From Rhodanobacter spathiphylli B39 (GTDB taxonomy: Bacteria; Pseudomonadota; Gammaproteobacteria; Xanthomonadales; Rhodanobacteraceae), in assembly GCF_000264295.1 (NCBI RefSeq), contig NZ_AJXT01000033.1, positions 17,429 through 81,428 of the forward strand: DNA of 64,000 bases, written 5' to 3'. The stretch's first letter is position 1. Every line of letters starts with the position of its first letter. Shown piece after piece: positions 33,488 to 42,209 of this stretch. The position numbers and the translations under genes were made by a program. Below the pieces are notes generated by a model. It ran no database searches and was not told the DNA's origin. It saw only the letters and a list, made by a program, of their open reading frames with translations.

Positions 33488-36400
33488 TCAGAAGTCGTAG
33501 GTGAGGCCAAACCGCACATAGCGCGGCTGCGACTGGGATACCGCCATGCCGTAGGTGGGATCGAGCGCACCAGTTTCGCCATAGAACGGCGAGGTCTGGG
33601 TGGTGACGCGGTTGTCCAGCACGTTGTAGACCATCACGTTGAAGGCCAGCTGCTTGTCCGCCCACGCCGGGCGATATTCCGTGCTCAGGCTCAGCGTGAT
33701 CTGCCACGGGTTGTGTCCCGCATCACCCGGGCGCGACGCCACGCCACCGCACCAGTGGTAGTAGTCGCCGTAGCCGGTCGGGTTGGTTTCCGCGGGACCG
33801 AACTTGCCGAGGCAGCTGCGCGGCGCGCCGGAGATGACCGCCAGGTTGCCCGACACCAGCCACTCCGCCGCCAGCTGGTAGGAGCCATACGCCTTGAGCT
33901 GGTGGCGACGACTGTTCGACAGCTCGCCGTTGGAGTATTCCATCAGCGAGGCAAAGTCCCAGTCGACCGTGGCCGACACGTCGGTCTGGCCGATGTCGGT
34001 GCGCACCTGGCCTTCGCTGTTGCCGTAGCTGCGCGAGAACAGGTAGTCGATCCTGCCGAACCACTTGCCGTCGAAGGGATGCTCCAGATAGACGTCCATG
34101 CCGTAGTAATGGCGCTTGATGCCGGAAGCGAAGCCGAAGTCGGCGGTGGTCATCGGCACCGCGTAGTAGCCACTGCCGTCCAGCCTGGCGACCTTCAGGA
34201 TGTTGGTGCGGCCCGGGTTGAACAGGTAGGCGCCGGAAATCCGGCTGGCATCGTAGGTCCCCGGGTCGATGCCCATGCGATCCATCTTCGCCGCCACCGA
34301 TGCCGAATCGCTGTAGTCGTCGATCGCCGTGCGCAGGTTGCGATAGGTGGCTTTCGCACCGTAGACCCAGGCATCGCCCAGCTTCCTGTCGAAGCCGGCG
34401 ATGAATTCGTCCTGGTACTCGGACTTCAGGTTGGTGGCCGCGACCGTGTTCGGGTCCTTCGACTGGCCGTATTCGCGGTTGGCCGAGATCGGCGCGCCGG
34501 GCCCGCGGCTGGTGTCGATCGGGGTCAGCCCGGTCGGCTGGCCATGGGCATCGATGCCGGTATAGGTGAAGTATTCGCGGGTATACAGCGGCGCACCGGC
34601 CTGGCGCATCGCCACCGTGGCCGGCATCGCCAGGAAGTAGCGGCCGGCGTTGCCGTACACCTTGAAACTGGAGTCGCCCAGCACGTCCCAGCTGAAGCCG
34701 ACGCGGGGCGCCCATTGCGGCTTGGTCAGGCGCAGGTAGGCCACGCCGTTGGGGTTGTAGTTGGTGAACTGGTCATTGCGGATACCCAGCTTGACCAGCC
34801 AGCGGTCGTCAATCTGCCAGGCGTCTTCGAGGTACTGGGCGCGCTGCTCCACGCGCACCGAGCCGCCGCCGTAGCGCTTGTATTTCGCCACGTAGTAACC
34901 CGTCTCGCCACCGGCATAGCCGTTCGGCGCGGCGACATAGGGATCGTCGCCCGGCGCCCCGATGATCGGATTGCCCGGTGCGCCCTTGTCGTATTCCCAC
35001 GCAAAGCCCTGGCCGGCCATCTTGTTGCCGTCGTGCAGGTCCTTGACCGACTGGTTGTCGATGCCGCCGGTGAGCGTGTGGTCGCCCAGGTGGTAGCTGA
35101 GGTCTATGCGCAGGTTGGTGTTCTGCGTCGTGTGTGCCGGGTCGTTCACCGCGCCGATAGTGCCCGGGCTGGCGATGACGGTGCCGCCATTGAGCGCCGG
35201 GTTCTGGTTGTACGGGGAATACAGGCGCGGATAGGTCGGATCGTAGCCGATGATCTCGTTGTAGTAGGTGCCATCCATGCGCCCGTACAACGCCGCAAGC
35301 GTCAGGTCGTCGGTGATGTAGCTGGTGAACTTGCCCGTGTACAGGTCCGCGCCGACCTTGCTGGACACGGCGTGGCTGTTGAAGCTGACGGTCTTGCCGC
35401 TGGCATAGTCGTAGTTGTAGACGTCGGCGGCATACGCCTGCCTGGTCGAGGCGCCGGCAATTTCCAGGATGTTGCTGTCGTTGATGTTCCAGTCCAGCTT
35501 GGCGTACCACTTCGGATAGTCGTTGCGGTAGCGCGTGCTGAGGTTTGAATCGGTGGAGCTGGTGCTGTTGCCCTGGCGACGTTCGGCCTCGACCGACGCG
35601 AACAGGAACAGCCTGTCCCTGACCAGCGGTCCGCCGGCATACACGCTGCCCACGGTCGTCCACGATTTCTCGTCGGCGTTGCGGTTGTACAGCGTGCCCT
35701 TGTCCGGGCCGCTGACGTAGTCGATGTCGCGTTGCTCGCCACGCGAGAACGCCGGCGTCCACGACAGCTGCGCACCGAAATGCCACGCGTCCGTGCCGCG
35801 CTTGCCCACCTGGTTGATCACCCCGCCGTCGGAGCGCCCGTAGGCAGCGCTGTAGCCGCCGCTGAGGATTTCCTGCTGGTCGATCGAGCCGTACGGCAAC
35901 GCAAACCCGCCAAAGCCGCTGAGCGGATCGGTGGTGTTGAATCCGTTGATGTAATACGCGTTCTCGGTCACCGACGAGCCACCGAAGGAGACCAGCGGGT
36001 TGCCGGTCGGACCACCGAAGTAGCTGCTGCCGGCCACCACTCCGGGTGCCAGCAGGGCAATCGCCTCGGCGCTGCGGGCCAGCGGCAGGCGCGCCAGCTG
36101 TTCGGAAGTGATCACGGTGCGGGAGTCGACCGAGGTGACGTCGATCGCCGGCAGTGCGCTGGCGGTGACCGACACCGCCGCCAGGTCCCTGGCCTTCCCG
36201 CCAGCGGCCGGCGCAAACGACACCTCGGTACCCGAGCCGATACGCAGGCTCACCTGGGTGCGCGAGTCCAGCACCTGGCCGTCACGCACCAGGTTGACCG
36301 TGTAGGTGCCCAGTGGCAGCGAGTTGAGTGCATAGCGACCCTGCGCATCGACCGTGGCCTGGCGCGTCACGCCGGATGCACTGCTTGCCACCACGGTGGC

Positions 36401-36547
36401 GCCGACGGCATTCGGCACCTGGCCGAAGATGCTGCCCGTGGTGGCCTGACCGTGGGCCGCGCCGACCAGGCCGAGGCCCGATGCAAGGGCGAGCACGAGC
36501 ATGTTCCGACGAAGTTGCGCGCCCCGCACGGGGGAAAGACTGTTCAT
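33488..36547 (-). CDS. Oar-like TonB-dependent receptor
   Basis: A 1019-aa outer-membrane receptor. The signal peptide (LVLALASGLGLVGAAHGQ) is followed by a carboxypeptidase-regulatory-like domain (TTGSIFGQV to about residue 105). The plug has VITSEQLARLPLARSAEAIA and NAYYINGFNTTDPLSGFGGF, then YGSIDQQEILSGGYSAAYGR. The barrel ends SQPRYVRFGLTYDF with a C-terminal Phe. This architecture is that of Oar-type receptors, several of which lie near proteases and take up peptides. It lies next to the hydroxyproline regulator, so a role in importing collagen peptides is plausible. GGAGAG before the ATG at 36547 sets the start. Confidence 0.92.
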   Translation of the reverse strand: MNSLSPVRGAQLRRNMLVLALASGLGLVGAAHGQATTGSIFGQVPNAVGATVVASSASGVTRQATVDAQGRYALNSLPLGTYTVNLVRDGQVLDSRTQVSLRIGSGTEVSFAPAAGGKARDLAAVSVTASALPAIDVTSVDSRTVITSEQLARLPLARSAEAIALLAPGVVAGSSYFGGPTGNPLVSFGGSSVTENAYYINGFNTTDPLSGFGGFALPYGSIDQQEILSGGYSAAYGRSDGGVINQVGKRGTDAWHFGAQLSWTPAFSRGEQRDIDYVSGPDKGTLYNRNADEKSWTTVGSVYAGGPLVRDRLFLFASVEAERRQGNSTSSTDSNLSTRYRNDYPKWYAKLDWNINDSNILEIAGASTRQAYAADVYNYDYASGKTVSFNSHAVSSKVGADLYTGKFTSYITDDLTLAALYGRMDGTYYNEIIGYDPTYPRLYSPYNQNPALNGGTVIASPGTIGAVNDPAHTTQNTNLRIDLSYHLGDHTLTGGIDNQSVKDLHDGNKMAGQGFAWEYDKGAPGNPIIGAPGDDPYVAAPNGYAGGETGYYVAKYKRYGGGSVRVEQRAQYLEDAWQIDDRWLVKLGIRNDQFTNYNPNGVAYLRLTKPQWAPRVGFSWDVLGDSSFKVYGNAGRYFLAMPATVAMRQAGAPLYTREYFTYTGIDAHGQPTGLTPIDTSRGPGAPISANREYGQSKDPNTVAATNLKSEYQDEFIAGFDRKLGDAWVYGAKATYRNLRTAIDDYSDSASVAAKMDRMGIDPGTYDASRISGAYLFNPGRTNILKVARLDGSGYYAVPMTTADFGFASGIKRHYYGMDVYLEHPFDGKWFGRIDYLFSRSYGNSEGQVRTDIGQTDVSATVDWDFASLMEYSNGELSNSRRHQLKAYGSYQLAAEWLVSGNLAVISGAPRSCLGKFGPAETNPTGYGDYYHWCGGVASRPGDAGHNPWQITLSLSTEYRPAWADKQLAFNVMVYNVLDNRVTTQTSPFYGETGALDPTYGMAVSQSQPRYVRFGLTYDF

Positions 36548-36861
36548 GGATGGTTCTCTCCAGAAGCGATTCGGATCGGATCGAGCCGCGTCGTGCATGC
36601 ATCGGCGAGCGCGGCATGGCCGGGGAGGAAGTGCTGGCGCCGCCATCGCGTTGCATGGACCTGCCCCGATCGGCCCGCTGCACGCCGTCGTGCTCGCCCA
36701 CGTTCGCTGACGCGCCGTCCCCGCACGCGGCGACTCGTGTCGCACAACGGAACAGAGCGTGGGGGAGATCGCCGGCAGGCGTCTTGTGGATTCACCGCGA
36801 CGCCGGCGCGGAAATCCGCACAGCGCTAGGCATGCGGCGCCGCTGCGTGTCCCAGGTGATG
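36548..36861. other. Intergenic region upstream of the TonB receptor gene
   Basis: About 310 bases with no credible gene. It should carry the receptor promoter. I see no clear -35/-10 or -24/-12 match. An 8-bp palindrome TGCATGCA lies at 36594-36601. Confidence 0.5.
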
Positions 36862-37575
36862 TCAGGGCGCGGCGCTGACCTGCAGGCTGCGGAAATCCCG
36901 TGGCGTCATGCCCACGGTGGCCTTGAACTGGCGGGCGAACGCGCTCTGGTCGGTGAAGCCGCAGGCCAGTCCGATGTCGGCAACGCTGCCGGCTCCCTGC
37001 AGCAGCCGCATCGCCGACTCGATGCGCAACTTCGTCAGCACCTGTTGCGGGCTGAGCTGGAACACGTGGCGAAAATGCCGTTCGAGTTGCGCCACCGAAA
37101 GCTCGGCCAGCGCGGCGAGCGTGTGCACGCGCAGGCTTTCGGCGAAATGCGCCTGCATGTATTCGATCACCCGGATCAGCCGCGGGTAGGTCGGATGGCG
37201 ACCGTCGGGCTTGCGCAAGTCGCGCGATATGCCGATCACCCCGCATATGTCGCCGCGTTGCCGCAGCGGATACTTGCAGGTGAGGCACCATCCCGGTGCG
37301 CGGTTGGGCAGGATGTGCACTTCGAGCTGGTTCTCGATGGTCTCGCCGGTCAGCGCCCGCCGATCCTGCGAGGCATAGGACACGCCCAGCGTGCGCGGGA
37401 ACACGTCGGCGACATGGCGCCCCACCACCTCTTCGCGACGCTTCATGCCCAGCCGCCTGACCAGGGTCAGGTTGGCGTGGGTATAACGTCCCGAACAGTC
37501 TTTGACGAAGAACACCACATCCGGCAAGGCATCGAACAGGCCTTGCAGCTGACATGCCGAAATCTTCATGTCCAT
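36862..37575 (-). CDS. PAS-AraC transcriptional regulator of the hydroxyproline locus
   Basis: A 237-aa protein. Residues ~1-125 form a PAS domain: LFDALPDVVFFVKDCSGRYT, then ANLTLVRRLG and YPLRQRGDICGVIGISRDLR. The C-terminal AraC domain has SVAQLERHFRHVFQLSPQQV and the second HTH GLACGFTDQSAFARQFKATVGMTPRDFRSLQ region. GGGGAG lies before the ATG at 37575. It is divergent from the epimerase gene across 150 bases, the usual position for a local regulator. Presumably it activates the catabolic operon when hydroxyproline is present; this is inferred from position. Confidence 0.88.
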   Translation of the reverse strand: MDMKISACQLQGLFDALPDVVFFVKDCSGRYTHANLTLVRRLGMKRREEVVGRHVADVFPRTLGVSYASQDRRALTGETIENQLEVHILPNRAPGWCLTCKYPLRQRGDICGVIGISRDLRKPDGRHPTYPRLIRVIEYMQAHFAESLRVHTLAALAELSVAQLERHFRHVFQLSPQQVLTKLRIESAMRLLQGAGSVADIGLACGFTDQSAFARQFKATVGMTPRDFRSLQVSAAP

Positions 37576-37725
37576 CGGATTCTCCCCGGCTCCCTGATGC
37601 AACGGAACAACCGGGCTGGACAGTAGCAAGCCGCAAGGCCTCGTGGGGACACTGTGCCGATTTCCGCATCGAAGCATCACAGGCTCGCCTAGACGCCTCC
37701 GGGCATCCGCCACGACCATGATCCG

Positions 37726-38667
37726 ATGCACACCATCCACGTCATCGACTCACACACCGGCGGCGAGCCGACCCGCGTCGTCATCGGCGGCATGCCCGAC
37801 CTCGGCGGCGGCTCACTGGCCGAACAGCGCCAGCGCTTCCAGCAGCACCACGATCGCTGGCGCAGCGCGATCGCCTGCGAGCCGCGCGGCTCGGACACGA
37901 TGGTCGGCGCGCTGCTGCGACCGCCAAGCCGGCCGGGCTCCTGCACCGGCGTGATCTTCTTCAACAACGTCGGCTACCTCGGCATGTGCGGCCACGGCAG
38001 CATCGGCGTGATCCGCACCCTGCTGCACCTGGGCCGGATCGGCCCCGGCCGGCACGCGCTGGACACGCCGGTGGGCACGGTGGGCGTGGAGCTGCATGCC
38101 GATGGCCGCGTATCCATCGACAACATCGAAAGCTACCGGCACGCCGCCAATGTGGTGGTCGAGCTGGCCGGTCATGGGCCGGTGCGCGGCGACATCGCCT
38201 GGGGCGGCAACTGGTTCTTCATCACCGGCGACGCGCCCTGCCCGCTGGAGATCCGGCACCAGCGCACCCTGAGCACGTACGCCGAAGCGATCCTCCACGC
38301 ACTCGCCGCCGAGGGCATCAGCGGCGCCAACGGCGAGCCGATCGACCACGTCGAGATCAGCGTGGACACGGCGACCGACGGCATCGACGCGCGCAACTTC
38401 GTGCTGTGCCCCGGCCTGGCCTACGACCGCTCGCCCTGCGGCACCGGCACCAGCGCCAAACTCGCCTGCCTGGCCGCCGACGGCAAGCTTGCCCCGGGCG
38501 CCAGCTGGCACCAGCAAGGCATCCTGGGCAGCGTGTTCGAAGGCCGCTACAGCGTTGGCGAGCGGGGCGTGCTGCCGCGCATCAGCGGCCGCGCGCACAT
38601 CACCGGCCAGGGCGTGTTGCTGATCGATGACGACGATCCGTTCGGCTGGGGCTGCAGCGCGCCGTGA
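37726..38667 (+). CDS. lhpA: 4-hydroxyproline 2-epimerase
   Basis: Converts trans-4-hydroxy-L-proline to cis-4-hydroxy-D-proline. A 313-aa proline-racemase-family protein with both catalytic cysteines: Cys88 in MCGHGSIG and Cys238 in SPCGTGTSAK. The Cys/Cys pair marks a true racemase/epimerase, not the Thr/Cys dehydratase. The opening HVIDSHTGGEPTRVVIGG and NFVLCPGLAYDRSP fit. It leads the operon, and its last codon overlaps the next start (GTGA). The neighbours rule in hydroxyproline rather than proline as substrate. Confidence 0.93.
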   Translation: MHTIHVIDSHTGGEPTRVVIGGMPDLGGGSLAEQRQRFQQHHDRWRSAIACEPRGSDTMVGALLRPPSRPGSCTGVIFFNNVGYLGMCGHGSIGVIRTLLHLGRIGPGRHALDTPVGTVGVELHADGRVSIDNIESYRHAANVVVELAGHGPVRGDIAWGGNWFFITGDAPCPLEIRHQRTLSTYAEAILHALAAEGISGANGEPIDHVEISVDTATDGIDARNFVLCPGLAYDRSPCGTGTSAKLACLAADGKLAPGASWHQQGILGSVFEGRYSVGERGVLPRISGRAHITGQGVLLIDDDDPFGWGCSAP

Positions 38668-39764
38668 GCCGTTACGACCTCATCGTGGCCGGCGCCGGCA
38701 TCGTCGGCGCCAGTTGCGCCAACGAGGCCAGCATCGCCGGCCTGCGCGTGGCCATCGTGGAACCGGGTCCGGTCGGCGGCGGCGCCACCGCCTGCTCGAT
38801 GGGTCATCTGGTCGCGATGGACGACGACCCGGCCGAGCTGGCACTGGCGCGCTATTCGTTGCGGCGCTGGGAAGCCTTCGCCCACCTCGCCGAAGCGGAG
38901 TTCAGCCGCTGCGGCACCTTGTGGGTGGCGCGCAACGACGGCGAGGTCGCCGGCATCGCCGCGCGGGTCGCGCGACTGAACGCCGCCGGCGGCGAAGCGC
39001 ACGCGGTGGATGCCCGGACACTTTACGAACTGGAGCCGGCGCTGGCGGCGGGCCTGGCCGGCGGCATGCTGGTGCCGGCCGAGGCGGTGGTCTATCCGCC
39101 ACGGGTCGCCCAGCATCTGGTGCGCTGCGCGCAACAGCGCGGCGCGCGGTTGCATGCCGGGCGTTCGGTGCGCAGGCTGGGACGCGCCTCGGTCACCCTT
39201 GATGACGGCAGCCTGCTCACCGGTCCGGTGTTGCTGGCCACCGGCTGTGCGCTGCCCCGGCTGTTGCCGCAACTGCCGCTGCGCCCGCGCAAGGGCCACC
39301 TGCTGATCACCGAACGCTACCCGGGCCTGCTGCGCCACCAGGTGCTCGAACTGGGCTATGCCGACAGCGCCCATGGCGATGCGGCCAGCAGCGTCGCCTT
39401 CAACGTGCAACCCCGGCCGACCGGCCAGCTCCTGGTCGGTTCGTCGCGCGAGTTCGACGTGGAGGATCCGGCCGTGTCGCCGGCGATGCTGCAGCGGATG
39501 CTGCGGCATGCGTTCCGCTTCATGCCCGCATTGCGGCAGTTGCAGGGTTTGCGTGCGTGGACCGGCCTGCGTCCGGCGACACCGGATGGACGGCCATATC
39601 TCGGCGCCGTCCCCGGCCACCCGGACCTGTGGGTGGCCGCCGGCCACGAGGGACTGGGCGTGACCACCGCGCTGGGCAGCGCGCGATTGCTGATCGACCT
39701 GCTGCTCGGTCACGCACCCGCCATCGACCCCGCACCGTACTCGCCGGCGCGGGTGCTGGCATGA
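38664..39764 (+). CDS. D-hydroxyproline dehydrogenase, DAO-like FAD subunit
   Basis: Oxidises cis-4-hydroxy-D-proline to 1-pyrroline-4-hydroxy-2-carboxylate. A 366-aa DAO-family flavoprotein: YDLIVAGAGIVGASCANEAS binds the ADP of FAD, GPVGGGATACSMGHLVAMDD follows, and the end holds WTGLRPATPDGRPYLGAVPG and GHEGLGVTTALGSARLL, typical of glycine/D-amino-acid oxidases. It begins at a GTG overlapping the epimerase stop by four bases and ends overlapping the ferredoxin-like subunit gene. It corresponds to the catalytic (beta) subunit of the heteromeric enzyme known from Pseudomonas. Confidence 0.88.
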   Translation: MSRYDLIVAGAGIVGASCANEASIAGLRVAIVEPGPVGGGATACSMGHLVAMDDDPAELALARYSLRRWEAFAHLAEAEFSRCGTLWVARNDGEVAGIAARVARLNAAGGEAHAVDARTLYELEPALAAGLAGGMLVPAEAVVYPPRVAQHLVRCAQQRGARLHAGRSVRRLGRASVTLDDGSLLTGPVLLATGCALPRLLPQLPLRPRKGHLLITERYPGLLRHQVLELGYADSAHGDAASSVAFNVQPRPTGQLLVGSSREFDVEDPAVSPAMLQRMLRHAFRFMPALRQLQGLRAWTGLRPATPDGRPYLGAVPGHPDLWVAAGHEGLGVTTALGSARLLIDLLLGHAPAIDPAPYSPARVLA

Positions 39765-40006
39765 ACACGGTGAACCTGTCGATCAACGGTCACGCCGTCA
39801 CGGTGCCCGCCACGGCGAGCGTGGCGGCGGCGATCGCGACGACCCCGGCGGCGTGCTTCCGGCGCTCGGTGAACGGACAGCCGCGTGCCGCGCTGTGCGG
39901 CATGGGCGTGTGCTTCGAGTGCCGCGTGCGCATCGACGGCAACCCCCACGTGCGCGCATGCATGACCCCGGTTGGCGAAGGCATGCAGGTGCATACCGAT
40001 GACTGA
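39761..40006 (+). CDS. D-hydroxyproline dehydrogenase, small [2Fe-2S] subunit
   Basis: An 81-aa ferredoxin-like protein. NLSINGHAVTVPATASVAAA forms the beta-grasp N-terminus, and CGMGVCFECRVRIDGNPHVRAC supplies four cysteines in the C-x4-C-x2-C-x(n)-C order of a 2Fe-2S site. Its ATG overlaps the upstream stop (ATGA), and its own end overlaps the next gene by eight bases. It would carry electrons between the two flavin subunits. Confidence 0.88.
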   Translation: MNTVNLSINGHAVTVPATASVAAAIATTPAACFRRSVNGQPRAALCGMGVCFECRVRIDGNPHVRACMTPVGEGMQVHTDD

Positions 40007-41306
40007 GCACTACGACGTGCTGGTGGTTGGCGCCGGTCCCGCCGGTCTCGCCGCAGCCCAGGCCGCCGCCAGCCACGGCGCCCGCGTGGGCCTGGTCGAT
40101 GCACAGGCTCGCCAGGGTGGCCAGGTCTGGCGTCACGACGCCGTGCACGGCACGCCACGCGCCGCGAGCCGGGCCATCAACGCCAGCGTCGGTACGCGGG
40201 TGCCGGTCACCTGGCTGGCCCGGCACCAGGTGATCGCCGCGCAGTCGCAGCGGCTGTGCGCGGAAACCCCGCTGGGCGCCGTGGAGCTGTCGTTCGGTCG
40301 TCTGGTGATCGCCACCGGCGCACGCGAACTGTTGTTGCCGTTTCCCGGCTGGACCCTGCCCGGCGTGACTGGCGCCGGCGGACTGCAGGCCCTGGCCAAG
40401 CAGGGCTGGCCGGTGCGAGGAAAGCGCGTGGTGGTGGCGGGCAGCGGACCGTTGCTGTGGGCGGCGGCCGCCAGCCTGCGGCGGCACGGCGCGCGGGTGC
40501 TCGGCATCCACGAGCAGGCTTCGGCGGCTGCGATGCGCGCGTTCGCGCTGCAGCTCTGGCGCTGGCCGGGGCGCGTCGCGCAGGCGCTGCAACTGCGCGC
40601 CGCCCTGCACGACGTTGCCCATCATTGCGGATCGTTCGTGCGCCGCGCCGACGGCGATGCCGCGGTCACCTCCGTCCAGGTCACCAGCGGCGGCACCTCG
40701 ATGCGCGTCGACTGTGACCTTCTGGCCGTGGGTCATGGCCTGGTGCCCAACGTGGCGCTGGCCGGCATGCTCGGCTGCGCGATGGATCGCGATGGCGCAC
40801 ACCCCGTGGTGCAAGTCGACGAACTGCTGCGCACCAGCGTGGCGAACATCCACGCGGCCGGCGAGAGTTGCGGCATCGCCGGGCTGTCGGCGGCCCGCAT
40901 CGAAGGCCGCATCGCCGGCCACATGGCCGCGGGCGCCACGGCAGCGGCAACCTCGCTGCTGCGGCAGCGGCGGCACGCGCGCCGCTTTGGCGAACTGCTC
41001 GAGCGGCATTTCGCGCTCGATCCGCGGCTGTACGCGCTGGCCGAACACGACACCATCATCTGCCGCTGCGAGGACGTCACGCTGGGTGCGCTCGATGGCT
41101 ACACCGATGCCCGCACCGCCCGACTCGCCACCCGTTGCGGCATGGGTGCCTGCCAGGGGCGCGTGTGTGGTACCGCCCTGGCCCAGATGGGCCGCTTCCC
41201 CCGCAGCGACTGCCGCCTGCCGATCTTTCCCGCACGACTGGCCACGCTGGCCGACCGTGCCTCGCCCCCGCTTCCTTCCCGCGACTCCGGAGACAACCAC
41301 CCATGA
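39999..41306 (+). CDS. D-hydroxyproline dehydrogenase, NAD(P)-type FAD subunit with [2Fe-2S] domain
   Basis: A 435-aa protein. YDVLVVGAGPAGLAAAQAAA and KRVVVAGSGPLLWAAAASLR are the two dinucleotide folds of a pyridine-nucleotide-disulfide-type flavoprotein. LVIATGAREL and VANIHAAGESCGI are FAD-side signatures. The C-terminal BFD-like domain has CRCEDVTLGAL and TRCGMGACQGRVCG, giving four cysteines for a 2Fe-2S cluster. It matches the alpha subunit of D-hydroxyproline dehydrogenase. Overlaps exist at both ends (start 8 bases inside the small subunit gene; end ATGA with the deaminase gene). Confidence 0.87.
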   Translation: MTEHYDVLVVGAGPAGLAAAQAAASHGARVGLVDAQARQGGQVWRHDAVHGTPRAASRAINASVGTRVPVTWLARHQVIAAQSQRLCAETPLGAVELSFGRLVIATGARELLLPFPGWTLPGVTGAGGLQALAKQGWPVRGKRVVVAGSGPLLWAAAASLRRHGARVLGIHEQASAAAMRAFALQLWRWPGRVAQALQLRAALHDVAHHCGSFVRRADGDAAVTSVQVTSGGTSMRVDCDLLAVGHGLVPNVALAGMLGCAMDRDGAHPVVQVDELLRTSVANIHAAGESCGIAGLSAARIEGRIAGHMAAGATAAATSLLRQRRHARRFGELLERHFALDPRLYALAEHDTIICRCEDVTLGALDGYTDARTARLATRCGMGACQGRVCGTALAQMGRFPRSDCRLPIFPARLATLADRASPPLPSRDSGDNHP

Positions 41307-42208
41307 GCAAGCCCAACCTCTGGCAGGGCGTGATCCCCGCCATCACCACGCCGTTCACCGCTGACGGCCAGGTCGACCACGACTTTCTCGCCAGCCACGC
41401 GCGCACCCTGCTCGACGCCGGTTGCACCGGCATCGTGCCGCTGGGTTCGCTGGGCGAGGCGGCCACGCTGGGCTTCGAGGAAAAGGTCGCGATCATGCGC
41501 ACCCTGGTCGCTGCGGTGGCCGATCGTGCACCGGTGATCCCCGGCATTGCCGCGCTCTCCACCGACGAAGGCGTGCGACTGGCGCGCGAGGCCCGGGCGG
41601 CCGGTTGCGCCGCACTGATGGTGTTGCCGCCATACGTGTATTCCTCGGACTGGCGCGAGATGAGCGCGCATGTGACGGCGATCATCGAGGCCACCGACCT
41701 GCCTTGCATGCTCTACAACAACCCGGTCGCCTACCGGACCGACTTCTCGCCCGAACAGATCGCCGCCATCGCCGCCGAGCACCCCAACGTGCAGGCGGTG
41801 AAGGAGTCGTCCGGCGAGATTCGCCGCTTTGCCGCGCTGAAGGCCTTGCTCGGCGACCGGCTGCATCTGCTGGTGGGCATGGATGACGCGCTCGTCGAAG
41901 GCGTGTGCATGGGCGCCAGCGGCTGGATCGCCGGCCTGGTGAATGCCTTCCCGAAGGAGTCGGTGCGCCTGTTCGAGCTGGCCCGTGCCGGCGGCTCGCC
42001 GGCGGCGGCCAGCCTCTACGCGTGGTTCCTGCCCTTGCTGCGGCTGGATACGGTGCCCAAGTTCGTGCAACTGATCAAGTTGGTGCAGCAGGTGGTCGGC
42101 CTGGGCAGCGAACGGGTGCGCGCGCCGCGGCTGCTCATCGAAGGCGCCGAACGCGAACAGGCGATGCGGACGATCAGGCTCGCCGTGGCCTGCCGACCGG
42201 AGTTTTGA
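41303..42208 (+). CDS. 1-pyrroline-4-hydroxy-2-carboxylate deaminase (DHDPS family)
   Basis: Third step of the hydroxyproline pathway: deaminates and dehydrates the pyrroline to alpha-ketoglutarate semialdehyde. A 301-aa TIM-barrel protein of the DapA/NAL family. GVIPAITTPFTADGQVDHDF opens it, GCTGIVPLGSLGEAATLGFEE binds the carboxylate, LYNNPVAYRTDF has the conserved Tyr, and VQAVKESSGEIRR has the Schiff-base Lys. DHDPS itself is unlikely because the gene lies inside the hydroxyproline operon. ATGA overlap with the upstream subunit gene. Confidence 0.87.
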   Translation: MSKPNLWQGVIPAITTPFTADGQVDHDFLASHARTLLDAGCTGIVPLGSLGEAATLGFEEKVAIMRTLVAAVADRAPVIPGIAALSTDEGVRLAREARAAGCAALMVLPPYVYSSDWREMSAHVTAIIEATDLPCMLYNNPVAYRTDFSPEQIAAIAAEHPNVQAVKESSGEIRRFAALKALLGDRLHLLVGMDDALVEGVCMGASGWIAGLVNAFPKESVRLFELARAGGSPAAASLYAWFLPLLRLDTVPKFVQLIKLVQQVVGLGSERVRAPRLLIEGAEREQAMRTIRLAVACRPEF

Positions 42209-42209
42209 A

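Noticed and set aside
41303..42208. Dihydrodipicolinate synthase (dapA)
   Set aside because: The fold and Lys site fit, but the operon context identifies it as the hydroxyproline-pathway deaminase.
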